20,155 nt of DNA from Anaerolineae bacterium (GTDB lineage: Bacteria; Chloroflexota; Anaerolineae; JAAYZQ01), in contig JAFGIA010000114.1 in NCBI GenBank assembly GCA_016929795.1, positions 1 through 20,155 on the forward strand, in the 5' to 3' direction. Below the pieces are notes generated by a model. It did no database searches. It was not told the origin of the DNA and saw nothing but the letters and a program-made list of their open reading frames with translations. Within the stretch, counting starts at the first letter, position 1; each line of letters opens with the position of its first letter. Position numbers and translations under genes: made by a program. Positions 5,918 to 12,974 of the stretch are shown here, piece by piece.

Positions 5918-8900
5918 ATGGAATGCCCATATTGCAGTGCGTTGAATCCCGCCCAGGCGCGCTTTTGCCTGGCATGCGGGCACCGGCTGACCGAGGGGGT
6001 GGTGTGCGCCACGTGCCACACGCTGTTGCCAGCCCATGCCCGGTATTGCTTTCACTGTGGCGCCCTCGTGATCGGTGCCGCAGGGCCAGAGAGCGACCAG
6101 CGACAAGCACCGTCGCAGGCGGCCCGGCTTGAGCGCGCGGAAGGGGGGGCGGGGGGAGCAACTGTCGAGCGTGCGCCCACGATCGATCGCGCCCGCGCAG
6201 CGGTCAAGGAACCTTCCATCACGGCGGAGGAGGGCGCGGTGGCCGGGCGCGTGGCCGACAGCCGGCCTATCCTGGAGGCTTTCCCTTCGCTGCATCGCTA
6301 TCTGCCAGGCAAGCTGATCGAGCCGCTCGAGCGGCGGGCGACCGATACCGATCTGGGGGCGGCACGCGACCACCTCATCGCCCTGCTCGACACTGCCAAG
6401 ACCTACCTGCCCGGGCCGGTCATCGCGGCGCCTCAGCCGCCGGGCGAGCCGGCAGGGAGCCTGCGGCAGGGCACTTTTCTCTTTGTCGACGTCTCGGGCT
6501 TTACGCCCCTCTCCGAGCGGCTGCGCCCGCTGGGCCAGGCCGGCGCCGAGCGGATCACGGACATTATCAACGACCTCTTTTTCGAGCTGGTGACCGTGCT
6601 GTTTGACCACGGCGGCACCCTGCTCAAGTTCGGCGGCGATGCCCTGCTGGGGCTGTTCGAGGCCGAGGATGGCGGCAGTAACATGGCGCCGGGAGCGCTG
6701 CGTGCAGTGCAGGCGGGCCTGGCCATGCAAGCCACCATGGGCCACTTCTCGGCCATCGAGGCGGCCGGCCAAGCCATGGCGCTGCGCATCAAGTGCGGCG
6801 TGTCGGCCGGTCCCTACTTTGCCGCGCACATTGGCACCGTGACCAACATGGCTTTTGTCACCAGCGGCCACACTGTCAACCTGGCAGAACAGGCCGAGGG
6901 TCACGCCCAACCAGGGGACGTGGTCATGGCCGAGGCCGTGCGCGGGCTGATCGGAGACGCGGCCCAGGTGGAAGCGCGCGACGAGGGTTTTTACCTGGTG
7001 CGCCAGGTCGTGCCGCTCAGTGCGGGGGCGCGCCGGCCGCCGATCGCCGAGCGCCCGGAAGGGCCGGTGCGGACCCAGATCGGCACCCTCGTCGGCCGGC
7101 TCGACCGGCTGGCGCCCTACCTGAATGCCGAGCTACTCAGCCGCATCGTCACCAACCCGAAAGAGGCACGTATCGTGCCCGATCACCGGCCCGTGACGGT
7201 CATGTTTGCCAATTACGTCGGCGTCGGTGACCTGATCCGCGACATGGGCGAGACACACCCCGAGCTGATCACGCACCAACTGCACGACTATTTCGTGCAC
7301 ATGGCCGGCATCGTCGACCGCTACGAGGGCACCCTTGGGCGCATGGATCAATACTCTGTGGGCGACAGAATCGTCGTCTTTTTCGGGGCACCCAAGGCGC
7401 ACGAAGACGACCCGGTGCGCGCGGCGCACGCGGCGCTCGACATGCAGGCGGCAACACGCAAGCATTTTGCCGCGCTGCAAACCCCGGCTGGCCTCTACCG
7501 CTTTCGCCAGCGGATCGGGATCAACACAGGGACCCTCTTTGCCGGCAACGCCGGCGCGCCCGACCTGCGCCAGGAGTACACACTCATGGGCGACGACATC
7601 AACATGGCCGCTCGCCTGATGTCGATGGCCGGCTGGGGCGAGGTGCTCATCAGCGGGCAGACGCAAAAGCGGGTGCAGGCCTACTTTGAGCTCGTCGACA
7701 GAGGGCAACTCAAGGTGAAAGGCAAAGAGATACTGATCCCCACCTTCCAGGTGACAGGCCGCCGTGAAACGGTGGGCCGCACCCGGGGGCTGGAGGCGGG
7801 CGAGACGCAGCTCGTGAACCGAGTGGCTGATCTCGATACGCTGTACGAGTGCGGTCGACGCTTGCTCGCCGGCAGGGGACAGGTCGTAGCCGTGATGGGC
7901 GACAGCGGCCTCGGCAAATCGCGCCTGACGCGCGAGCTGCAGCGCCGGCTGTTCGGCGCCGGCGACGATGCCGCCGCGCGCGAGATCGTAGATCAAATCA
8001 CCTGGGTGGAGGGCCATGCCCAATCCTTCAGCGAACAGGTGAGCTATTGGCTGGCGACGCAGATGTGGCACGGGCTGATGGGCACGCACGTGGAGGCAAA
8101 CCCCGACGATATCCTGTTTACGCTGTGGGAAGAGGCGGAAACGCTGCTCGGCCGTGAAAAGGCACGGGATGCTGTCCCCTTCCTGGCGAACTTGCTCGAT
8201 CTGCCACTCTACGACGAGTGGGCCGAGTGGGTGAACGAGTTGGAGCCAGGCGTGCGCCAGAAACAGACCTTCTGGGCTGCCCGTGAATTTCTGACGGCCG
8301 CCGCCCGTCGCCGGCCACTCGTCATCGTCCTCGACGACCTTCACTGGGCTGACGAGGCCTCGCTGGCGCTCTTTGAAAACCTGCTGACCGTCACCGACAT
8401 GGCGCCCCTGATGTTCTGCCTGATCTTTCGTGAGCGCCACGACAAGGGCTGCTGGCGCCTGCGCGACAGGGCAGCAGCCGAGTACAGCCATCGTTATACC
8501 GAGGTCGCCCTCGACCGCCTCGACCCGGCCGACAGCCGGCAACTGCTCTACCAGCTTGTGCCAGGTGCCAAGTTGAGCCCAGAATTGGAGGCCGAGATCC
8601 TGGACAAGACGGCAGGCAATCCCTTCTACCTGGAAGAGGTGATTCGCTCGCTGATCGCCAGCGGCGCGCTCGTGCGTGACGACGCCACTGCCGCCCGAGA
8701 AGGGCTCGCGCAATATTGGCGCGTGACCGACCACGCGAGACAGATCTCTGTGCCCGACACGTTGCAGGGAGCAATCCTGGCGCGCATCGACCGCCTGACG
8801 GAGGATGCACGCCAGGCGCTGCAGATGGCAGCAGTCATCGGGCGCAGATTCGAGGCACAGGTGCTCAAGGGGCTGACAGAAGCCGAAGCCGAGATGGAAC

Positions 8901-10444
8901 GCCTGCTGGCCCAGCTTGAGCGCAGCGATCTGATCGAGGCCACCACGCCTGAGGTGCAGGGGGCCGCCCTCCCTCCCAAGCCGGTATACACCTTTCCCGA
9001 TGCGCTGGTGCAAGAAGTGGCCTACGAGAGCCTGTTGGTGCAGCGCCGGGAAGAGTTTCACGCGCGTGTGGGCATCACGCTGGAAAAGCTGTTCGCCGGC
9101 CGCGAAGAGCAGTCGTGCGAGCTGCTGGCCTACCACTTTGGGCGCAGCAACGACCGGCTGCGCGCCATCCGCTACCTCGACATGGCAGCGCGCGAGGCAC
9201 AGAAAAAGTTTGCGAACGAAACCGCCCTCGAGCACGATCGCCAGATCCTGGCTCTCCTGGGGGACGACGAGACACAATGGCAAGAACGATTCGACGTGCA
9301 AAGCCGCCGGCAGCGCGTGCTCGGGCTGATCGGCCGCCAGGCGGAGCGCGAGGCCGACCTGAAGGCGATGCTCGATCTGGCGGTCGCGCACGGGAGTGAT
9401 AGACGCCTGGCCGACGTCAAAAACGAGCTGGCGGACCTGTACCAGTGGACAGGCCGCTATGCCGAGGCCGAAGAGGCGGCACGCGAGGCGCTGGCTCGCC
9501 ACACAGATCTCGACAACGCCGCCGGGCGTGCGGCCGCCCTGCACCAGCTCGGCGTGCTCCACTACTACCGGGGCGACTATGACGTGGCGCGCACAGCCCT
9601 CGAACAGAGCGCACTCTTGCGGCAGCAGACGGGCGACGCAGCCAGCGAGGCGTGGAGCACAATGTACCTGGGCATGATCTACTTTTTCCAGGGTGATTAT
9701 GCCCAGGCCGGTGAACTCCACGGGCGTGCCTTGGAAACAGCGCGCGCACACCAGGATTGGTACCACGAGGGCATCTACCTCACGAACGCTGCGCGTGTCG
9801 CATTACGCCTGGGCGAATACGATCGAGCGATCGAGCAGTTCGAACAATCGCTGGAGATGAAGCGCCGGGTAGGAGACAGGAACGGGCAGGGGTTCAGCCT
9901 GAACCAGCTTGGGCTAACCTATATCTACCTGGAACGCTACCCCCAAGCCGAAGAGGCGCTGCGCGCATCCCTGGCACTGAGGCAGGAGATCCAGGACGAG
10001 CGAGGCATCGCCTATTGCCTGCATGGGCTGGGCATGGCGGCACTTGGCCAGGGCCGTGCAGCAGAGGCGGCGGACCATTTCCAGCAGGCGCAGGAGAGGA
10101 TGACAGAACTGGGGCTAAAGGCGGAACGGATCGTCGCTCTTTCTTTCCTGGGTCGCGCGCACCTGGCGCAGGGGCACGCCGAGTCCGCTGCCGAAGCGTC
10201 GCACCAGGCCCTCGCCCTGCTCGCCGAGCAAAAAAGTGTGGAGGAGGTACAGCAAGTGTACCTCAACCACTATTTCATCCTGCGCGCCGCGGGCGATACG
10301 GAGGCCGCGCAATCAGCGCTCGAGGCCGCACACCAGGCCATGATGGAACAGGCAGAGCGCATCGGCGACAAAGAAGAGCGCGCGCGCTTTCTCGCCCAGG
10401 TGAAGGTGAACCGCGAAATCCAGGAAGTGAAGAAACCCCGGTAG
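5918..10444 (+). CDS. sAC-like adenylate/guanylate cyclase with zinc ribbons, AAA-type ATPase and TPR repeats
   Basis: The product has 1508 residues and no membrane segment. Two zinc ribbons open it (CPYC...CLACG and CATC...CFHCG, residues 3-45), followed by a low-complexity linker. Cyclase domain 1 (about 183-345) has the metal aspartates Asp191 (FVDVSGFT) and Asp241 (KFGGDALLGLF) but Gln325 where the transition-state Arg belongs. Domain 2 (about 423-590) has Asn432 in place of the first metal Asp, keeps Asp483, and carries Thr555, Asn562 and Arg566 (EYTLMGDDINMAAR). A P-loop ATPase follows (GDSGLGKS with Lys667; VIVLDDLHWADE near 803-811), ending in NPFYLEEVIRSL. TPR repeats fill about 1165-1440. 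This is the layout of soluble adenylyl cyclase: one active site made by two unlike domains. The product is probably cAMP, but cGMP cannot be excluded. Promoter and GGGAGG fix the start. Confidence 0.9.
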   Translation: MECPYCSALNPAQARFCLACGHRLTEGVVCATCHTLLPAHARYCFHCGALVIGAAGPESDQRQAPSQAARLERAEGGAGGATVERAPTIDRARAAVKEPSITAEEGAVAGRVADSRPILEAFPSLHRYLPGKLIEPLERRATDTDLGAARDHLIALLDTAKTYLPGPVIAAPQPPGEPAGSLRQGTFLFVDVSGFTPLSERLRPLGQAGAERITDIINDLFFELVTVLFDHGGTLLKFGGDALLGLFEAEDGGSNMAPGALRAVQAGLAMQATMGHFSAIEAAGQAMALRIKCGVSAGPYFAAHIGTVTNMAFVTSGHTVNLAEQAEGHAQPGDVVMAEAVRGLIGDAAQVEARDEGFYLVRQVVPLSAGARRPPIAERPEGPVRTQIGTLVGRLDRLAPYLNAELLSRIVTNPKEARIVPDHRPVTVMFANYVGVGDLIRDMGETHPELITHQLHDYFVHMAGIVDRYEGTLGRMDQYSVGDRIVVFFGAPKAHEDDPVRAAHAALDMQAATRKHFAALQTPAGLYRFRQRIGINTGTLFAGNAGAPDLRQEYTLMGDDINMAARLMSMAGWGEVLISGQTQKRVQAYFELVDRGQLKVKGKEILIPTFQVTGRRETVGRTRGLEAGETQLVNRVADLDTLYECGRRLLAGRGQVVAVMGDSGLGKSRLTRELQRRLFGAGDDAAAREIVDQITWVEGHAQSFSEQVSYWLATQMWHGLMGTHVEANPDDILFTLWEEAETLLGREKARDAVPFLANLLDLPLYDEWAEWVNELEPGVRQKQTFWAAREFLTAAARRRPLVIVLDDLHWADEASLALFENLLTVTDMAPLMFCLIFRERHDKGCWRLRDRAAAEYSHRYTEVALDRLDPADSRQLLYQLVPGAKLSPELEAEILDKTAGNPFYLEEVIRSLIASGALVRDDATAAREGLAQYWRVTDHARQISVPDTLQGAILARIDRLTEDARQALQMAAVIGRRFEAQVLKGLTEAEAEMERLLAQLERSDLIEATTPEVQGAALPPKPVYTFPDALVQEVAYESLLVQRREEFHARVGITLEKLFAGREEQSCELLAYHFGRSNDRLRAIRYLDMAAREAQKKFANETALEHDRQILALLGDDETQWQERFDVQSRRQRVLGLIGRQAEREADLKAMLDLAVAHGSDRRLADVKNELADLYQWTGRYAEAEEAAREALARHTDLDNAAGRAAALHQLGVLHYYRGDYDVARTALEQSALLRQQTGDAASEAWSTMYLGMIYFFQGDYAQAGELHGRALETARAHQDWYHEGIYLTNAARVALRLGEYDRAIEQFEQSLEMKRRVGDRNGQGFSLNQLGLTYIYLERYPQAEEALRASLALRQEIQDERGIAYCLHGLGMAALGQGRAAEAADHFQQAQERMTELGLKAERIVALSFLGRAHLAQGHAESAAEASHQALALLAEQKSVEEVQQVYLNHYFILRAAGDTEAAQSALEAAHQAMMEQAERIGDKEERARFLAQVKVNREIQEVKKPR

Positions 10445-10482
10445 ATTGGCAGATTGGTGCGCACCAATCTACCAATCTACCG
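10439..10482. terminator. 44-bp near-perfect palindrome between converging genes, possible bidirectional terminator
   Basis: The core AGATTGGTGCGCACCAATCT (10451-10470) is a perfect 20-bp palindrome. It is flanked by CGGTAGATTGG (10439-10449) and CCAATCTACCG (10472-10482), also perfectly inverted, with one mismatch (C10450/A10471). It covers the cyclase stop codon (10442-10444) and ends 6 bp from the phosphorylase stop. There is no clear T-run, so a role other than termination remains open. Confidence 0.55.
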
Positions 10483-10488
10483 CGTAAT

Positions 10489-12612
10489 CTACTTCTGCCA
10501 CGCCGGCAGATACATCTCGTGCACGTATTCTTTGACCATGCGCCGCATGGAAAAGCCGGCCAGCGATGTACGCATCGCCTCTTTCATGACGTGCACCCAG
10601 CGGCGGGGCACACCATCGGCGTCACGGTCGTAGAAAAGGGGCACCACTTCCTCTTCGATCAGGTGATAGAGCGCCTGACTGTCGATTTCGTCCTGTGCCG
10701 CCCAGTCATCATACTGCACGTCGCCGAACGCCCACCCATTGCGCGGCCGGTCCTCCGTCGGTGGATGGTATGCCTCGGGCCACCACCCGTCGAGCGCGCT
10801 CATGTTGAGCACGCCGTTCATAGCCGCCTTCATGCCGCTGGTGCCACTCGCCTCGTTCGGCCGGCGTGGGTTATTCAACCAGACGTCTACACCCTGCGTC
10901 AAAAAGCGGGCGACGTGAATGTCGTAATCCTCGACAAAGGCAATGCGCCCGCCAAACTCGGGATCCTGCGCGTACTGGTACACTTGCTGGATGAACTCTT
11001 TGCCTCCGGCATCGGCAGGGTGCGCTTTGCCGGCAAACACGATCTGCACCGGCCGGCCCTCTGCGTGCAGGATCTGCTTGAGCCGCTCGGTGTCGCGAAA
11101 GATGAGCGTGGCACGCTTGTAGGTGGCAAAGCGTCGCGCAAAGCCAATCGTCAGGGCCTCAGGGTCGAGCAGGGCGCCCGTGGCCAGCACCTGGCTGGGC
11201 TGGATGCCGCCGCGCCGCCACTCGTTCCGGATGCGCTGGTCTACAAAGTTGAGCAGCTTGCCCTTCAGCCGCCGATGCACCTCCCACAACACCTCGTCGG
11301 GGATGTCGTCCAGTCGCTCCCACAGTGCCGCGTCGTCGTGATTCGTCTCCCACTCTCCGCCGACATACTTCTCGAACAGATCTTTGAGCGGGGTAGACAC
11401 CCAACTGGGCACGTGCACCCCGTTGGTGATCGCTATGATCGGCACCTGCTCCACCGGGCGGTCGGGCCACACTGGCTGCCACATGCGGCGCGATACCTCG
11501 CCGTGGATCTGGCTGACCCCATTCTGCCAGCCCGACAGGCGAAGCGCCAGCACTGTCATGTTAAAGCGCCCATGATACTCGCCCAGCGACATAAAGTGCT
11601 CACGGCTGACACCCATCTCTTGCCAGAACCGCCCAAAGTACTCGTCCATCAGGTGGTAGGGGAATGCGTCGTGCCCGGCAGGCACCGGGGTGTGCGTCGT
11701 AAACACGGTGCTGTCATGCACTGCGGCTGCCGCTTGGTCGAAAGACTTGCCGGCGTGTACCTGCTCACGCAGCCGCTCGAGGATCAAAAAGGCCGAGTGC
11801 CCCTCATTCATGTGCCACACAGAGGGGTTCACGCCGAGCGCGCGCAGCACGCGCACGCCCCCGATCCCCAGCACCATTTCTTGCCTGATCCTCGTCTCCT
11901 GGTCCCCCCCATACAGGCGCGCCGACAGGTCGCGGTCCCACGGTGAGTTGCGCTCCACGTTCGAGTCCATCAGGTAGAGGTGAACGCGCCCGGCGCGCAC
12001 CTCCCACACCTGGACAAAAAGCTCAACACCGCGCAGTGTGATGCCTACCACCAGCCGGTTTCCATGTGCGTCGTACACCGGATGGATCGGCACGTGATCA
12101 AAGTCGAGGGTATCGTAGTACGCCTCCTGCCAGCCGTCGGGCGGGATCTCTTGCCGGAAGTAACCCTGCGGATAGATGAAGCCGATGCCGACCAGAGGCA
12201 GTCCAAGATCACTCGCCTCCTTGCAGTGATCACCCGACAGCACGCCGAGCCCACCTGAATAGATCGGCAAGCTACCGTGCAGCCCGAATTCGGCCGAAAA
12301 GTAGGCCACAGGGCGTGTCAGCTCAGGTTTGAGCTGGGTAAACCAGAGATGTCCGTCGCTCAAGTCCGCTTCAAAGTGCTCGACGACCTCATCGTAGAGC
12401 GAGAGAAAACGTGGATCTTGGGCCAGGGTTTGCAGGCGCACAGGATCTACGGTTTGCAGCATGCGTACCGGGTTGTGGCGAGTGGCTTTCCAGAGCGGAT
12501 AGCTGACTGCTTTGAACAGGCTGCGCGCCGGAACGTGCCAACTCCACCACAAGTTGTCTGCCAGGTCAGGCAGGCGGCCGATGCGTGCGGGGATGGGAAT
12601 GGAATTCTTCAT
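10489..12612 (-). CDS. glgP: Alpha-glucan (glycogen/maltodextrin) phosphorylase, GT35 family
   Basis: The product has 707 residues, in the shorter bacterial and archaeal class that begins with a DUF3417-like region (LPDLADNLWWSWHVPARSLF near 14-33). It releases glucose 1-phosphate from alpha-1,4-glucans using phosphate and PLP. Visible motifs are AYFSAEFGLHGSLPIYSGGLG with GDHCKEASDLGLPLVGIG, WHMNEGHSAF, FTTHTPVPAGHD, ITNGVHVPSW, RFATYKRATL, and EASGTSGMKAAMNGV with the PLP-binding Lys595. It is last in the S1, DksA-like, phosphorylase cluster, eight bases after the DksA-like stop codon. I see no Shine-Dalgarno sequence before ATG 12612 (the preceding bases are A-rich), so translation probably relies on coupling. 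The enzyme class is certain; glycogen versus maltodextrin preference cannot be told. Confidence 0.95.
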   Translation of the reverse strand: MKNSIPIPARIGRLPDLADNLWWSWHVPARSLFKAVSYPLWKATRHNPVRMLQTVDPVRLQTLAQDPRFLSLYDEVVEHFEADLSDGHLWFTQLKPELTRPVAYFSAEFGLHGSLPIYSGGLGVLSGDHCKEASDLGLPLVGIGFIYPQGYFRQEIPPDGWQEAYYDTLDFDHVPIHPVYDAHGNRLVVGITLRGVELFVQVWEVRAGRVHLYLMDSNVERNSPWDRDLSARLYGGDQETRIRQEMVLGIGGVRVLRALGVNPSVWHMNEGHSAFLILERLREQVHAGKSFDQAAAAVHDSTVFTTHTPVPAGHDAFPYHLMDEYFGRFWQEMGVSREHFMSLGEYHGRFNMTVLALRLSGWQNGVSQIHGEVSRRMWQPVWPDRPVEQVPIIAITNGVHVPSWVSTPLKDLFEKYVGGEWETNHDDAALWERLDDIPDEVLWEVHRRLKGKLLNFVDQRIRNEWRRGGIQPSQVLATGALLDPEALTIGFARRFATYKRATLIFRDTERLKQILHAEGRPVQIVFAGKAHPADAGGKEFIQQVYQYAQDPEFGGRIAFVEDYDIHVARFLTQGVDVWLNNPRRPNEASGTSGMKAAMNGVLNMSALDGWWPEAYHPPTEDRPRNGWAFGDVQYDDWAAQDEIDSQALYHLIEEEVVPLFYDRDADGVPRRWVHVMKEAMRTSLAGFSMRRMVKEYVHEMYLPAWQK

Positions 12613-12620
12613 CGTTGTGT

Positions 12621-12935
12621 TTATCGTTTTTGGGCGCAGTTTATGCAGCGTCTCGTTTCAGGCACGATCGCCAGGCGAGCGGGATCGATCGGTTGGTTAC
12701 AGACCTCGCAGATGCCATAGCCGCCCTCGTCTGCCTTTTGCAGTGCCGTTTCAAGCGAACGCACTTTGGCCTGGGCACGCTGCTTGAGAGCCAGGCACAT
12801 CTCCCACTCGTAAATGCCGGGATCGCCCTTGCCCAGGCCATAGTCGCCCTTGCCTTCGAGGCGCTCCTCGAGGCGCGCGATCTCGGCCAGTGTCTCGTCC
12901 AGTTCCTGCTGCAGCCGTTGTTTCAGATCAAGCAT
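12621..12935 (-). CDS. TraR/DksA-family C4 zinc-finger protein
   Basis: From ATG 12935 the product has 104 residues. A long predicted coiled coil (about 1-72, LQQELDETLAEIARLEERLE and later LKQRAQAKVRSLETALQKADEGG) is followed by a four-cysteine zinc finger with Cys76-x2-Cys79 (CEVC) and Cys97-x2-Cys100 (CINC). GYGICEVCNQPIDPARL is characteristic of the family. DksA proteins enter the secondary channel of RNA polymerase. The DxxDxA tip motif of classical DksA is not visible, so a ppGpp-linked DksA role is not assured. GTG 12947 is an alternative start with AGG seven bases upstream, and a TTG at 12974 directly abuts the S1 stop codon. Its place between S1 and phosphorylase suggests one transcript linking translation, transcription control and glucan use. 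Confidence 0.86.
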   Translation of the reverse strand: MLDLKQRLQQELDETLAEIARLEERLEGKGDYGLGKGDPGIYEWEMCLALKQRAQAKVRSLETALQKADEGGYGICEVCNQPIDPARLAIVPETRRCINCAQKR

Positions 12936-12974
12936 TGCTGATTCCACGATCCTACCTGTTTCCCCACACCACAA

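Noticed and set aside
5753..6910. 385-residue minus-strand frame over the tdh-cyclase spacer
   Set aside because: It is antisense to the zinc-ribbon and first cyclase domain and covers both divergent promoters. No family motif is seen.
7133..9766. 877-residue open frame on the minus strand
   Set aside because: It lies fully antisense to the cyclase, whose motifs are unmistakable. Long antisense frames are expected in GC-rich genes, and it shows no domain.
9757..11946. 729-residue open frame on the plus strand
   Set aside because: It runs out of frame through the cyclase end and then antisense to glgP. It is composition-driven, with no recognisable domain.
12936..12974. TTG 12974 start for the TraR/DksA-like gene
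   Set aside because: It adds 13 residues (WCGETGRIVESA-like) without a ribosome binding site and directly abuts the S1 stop. ATG 12935 or GTG 12947 fits family length better.
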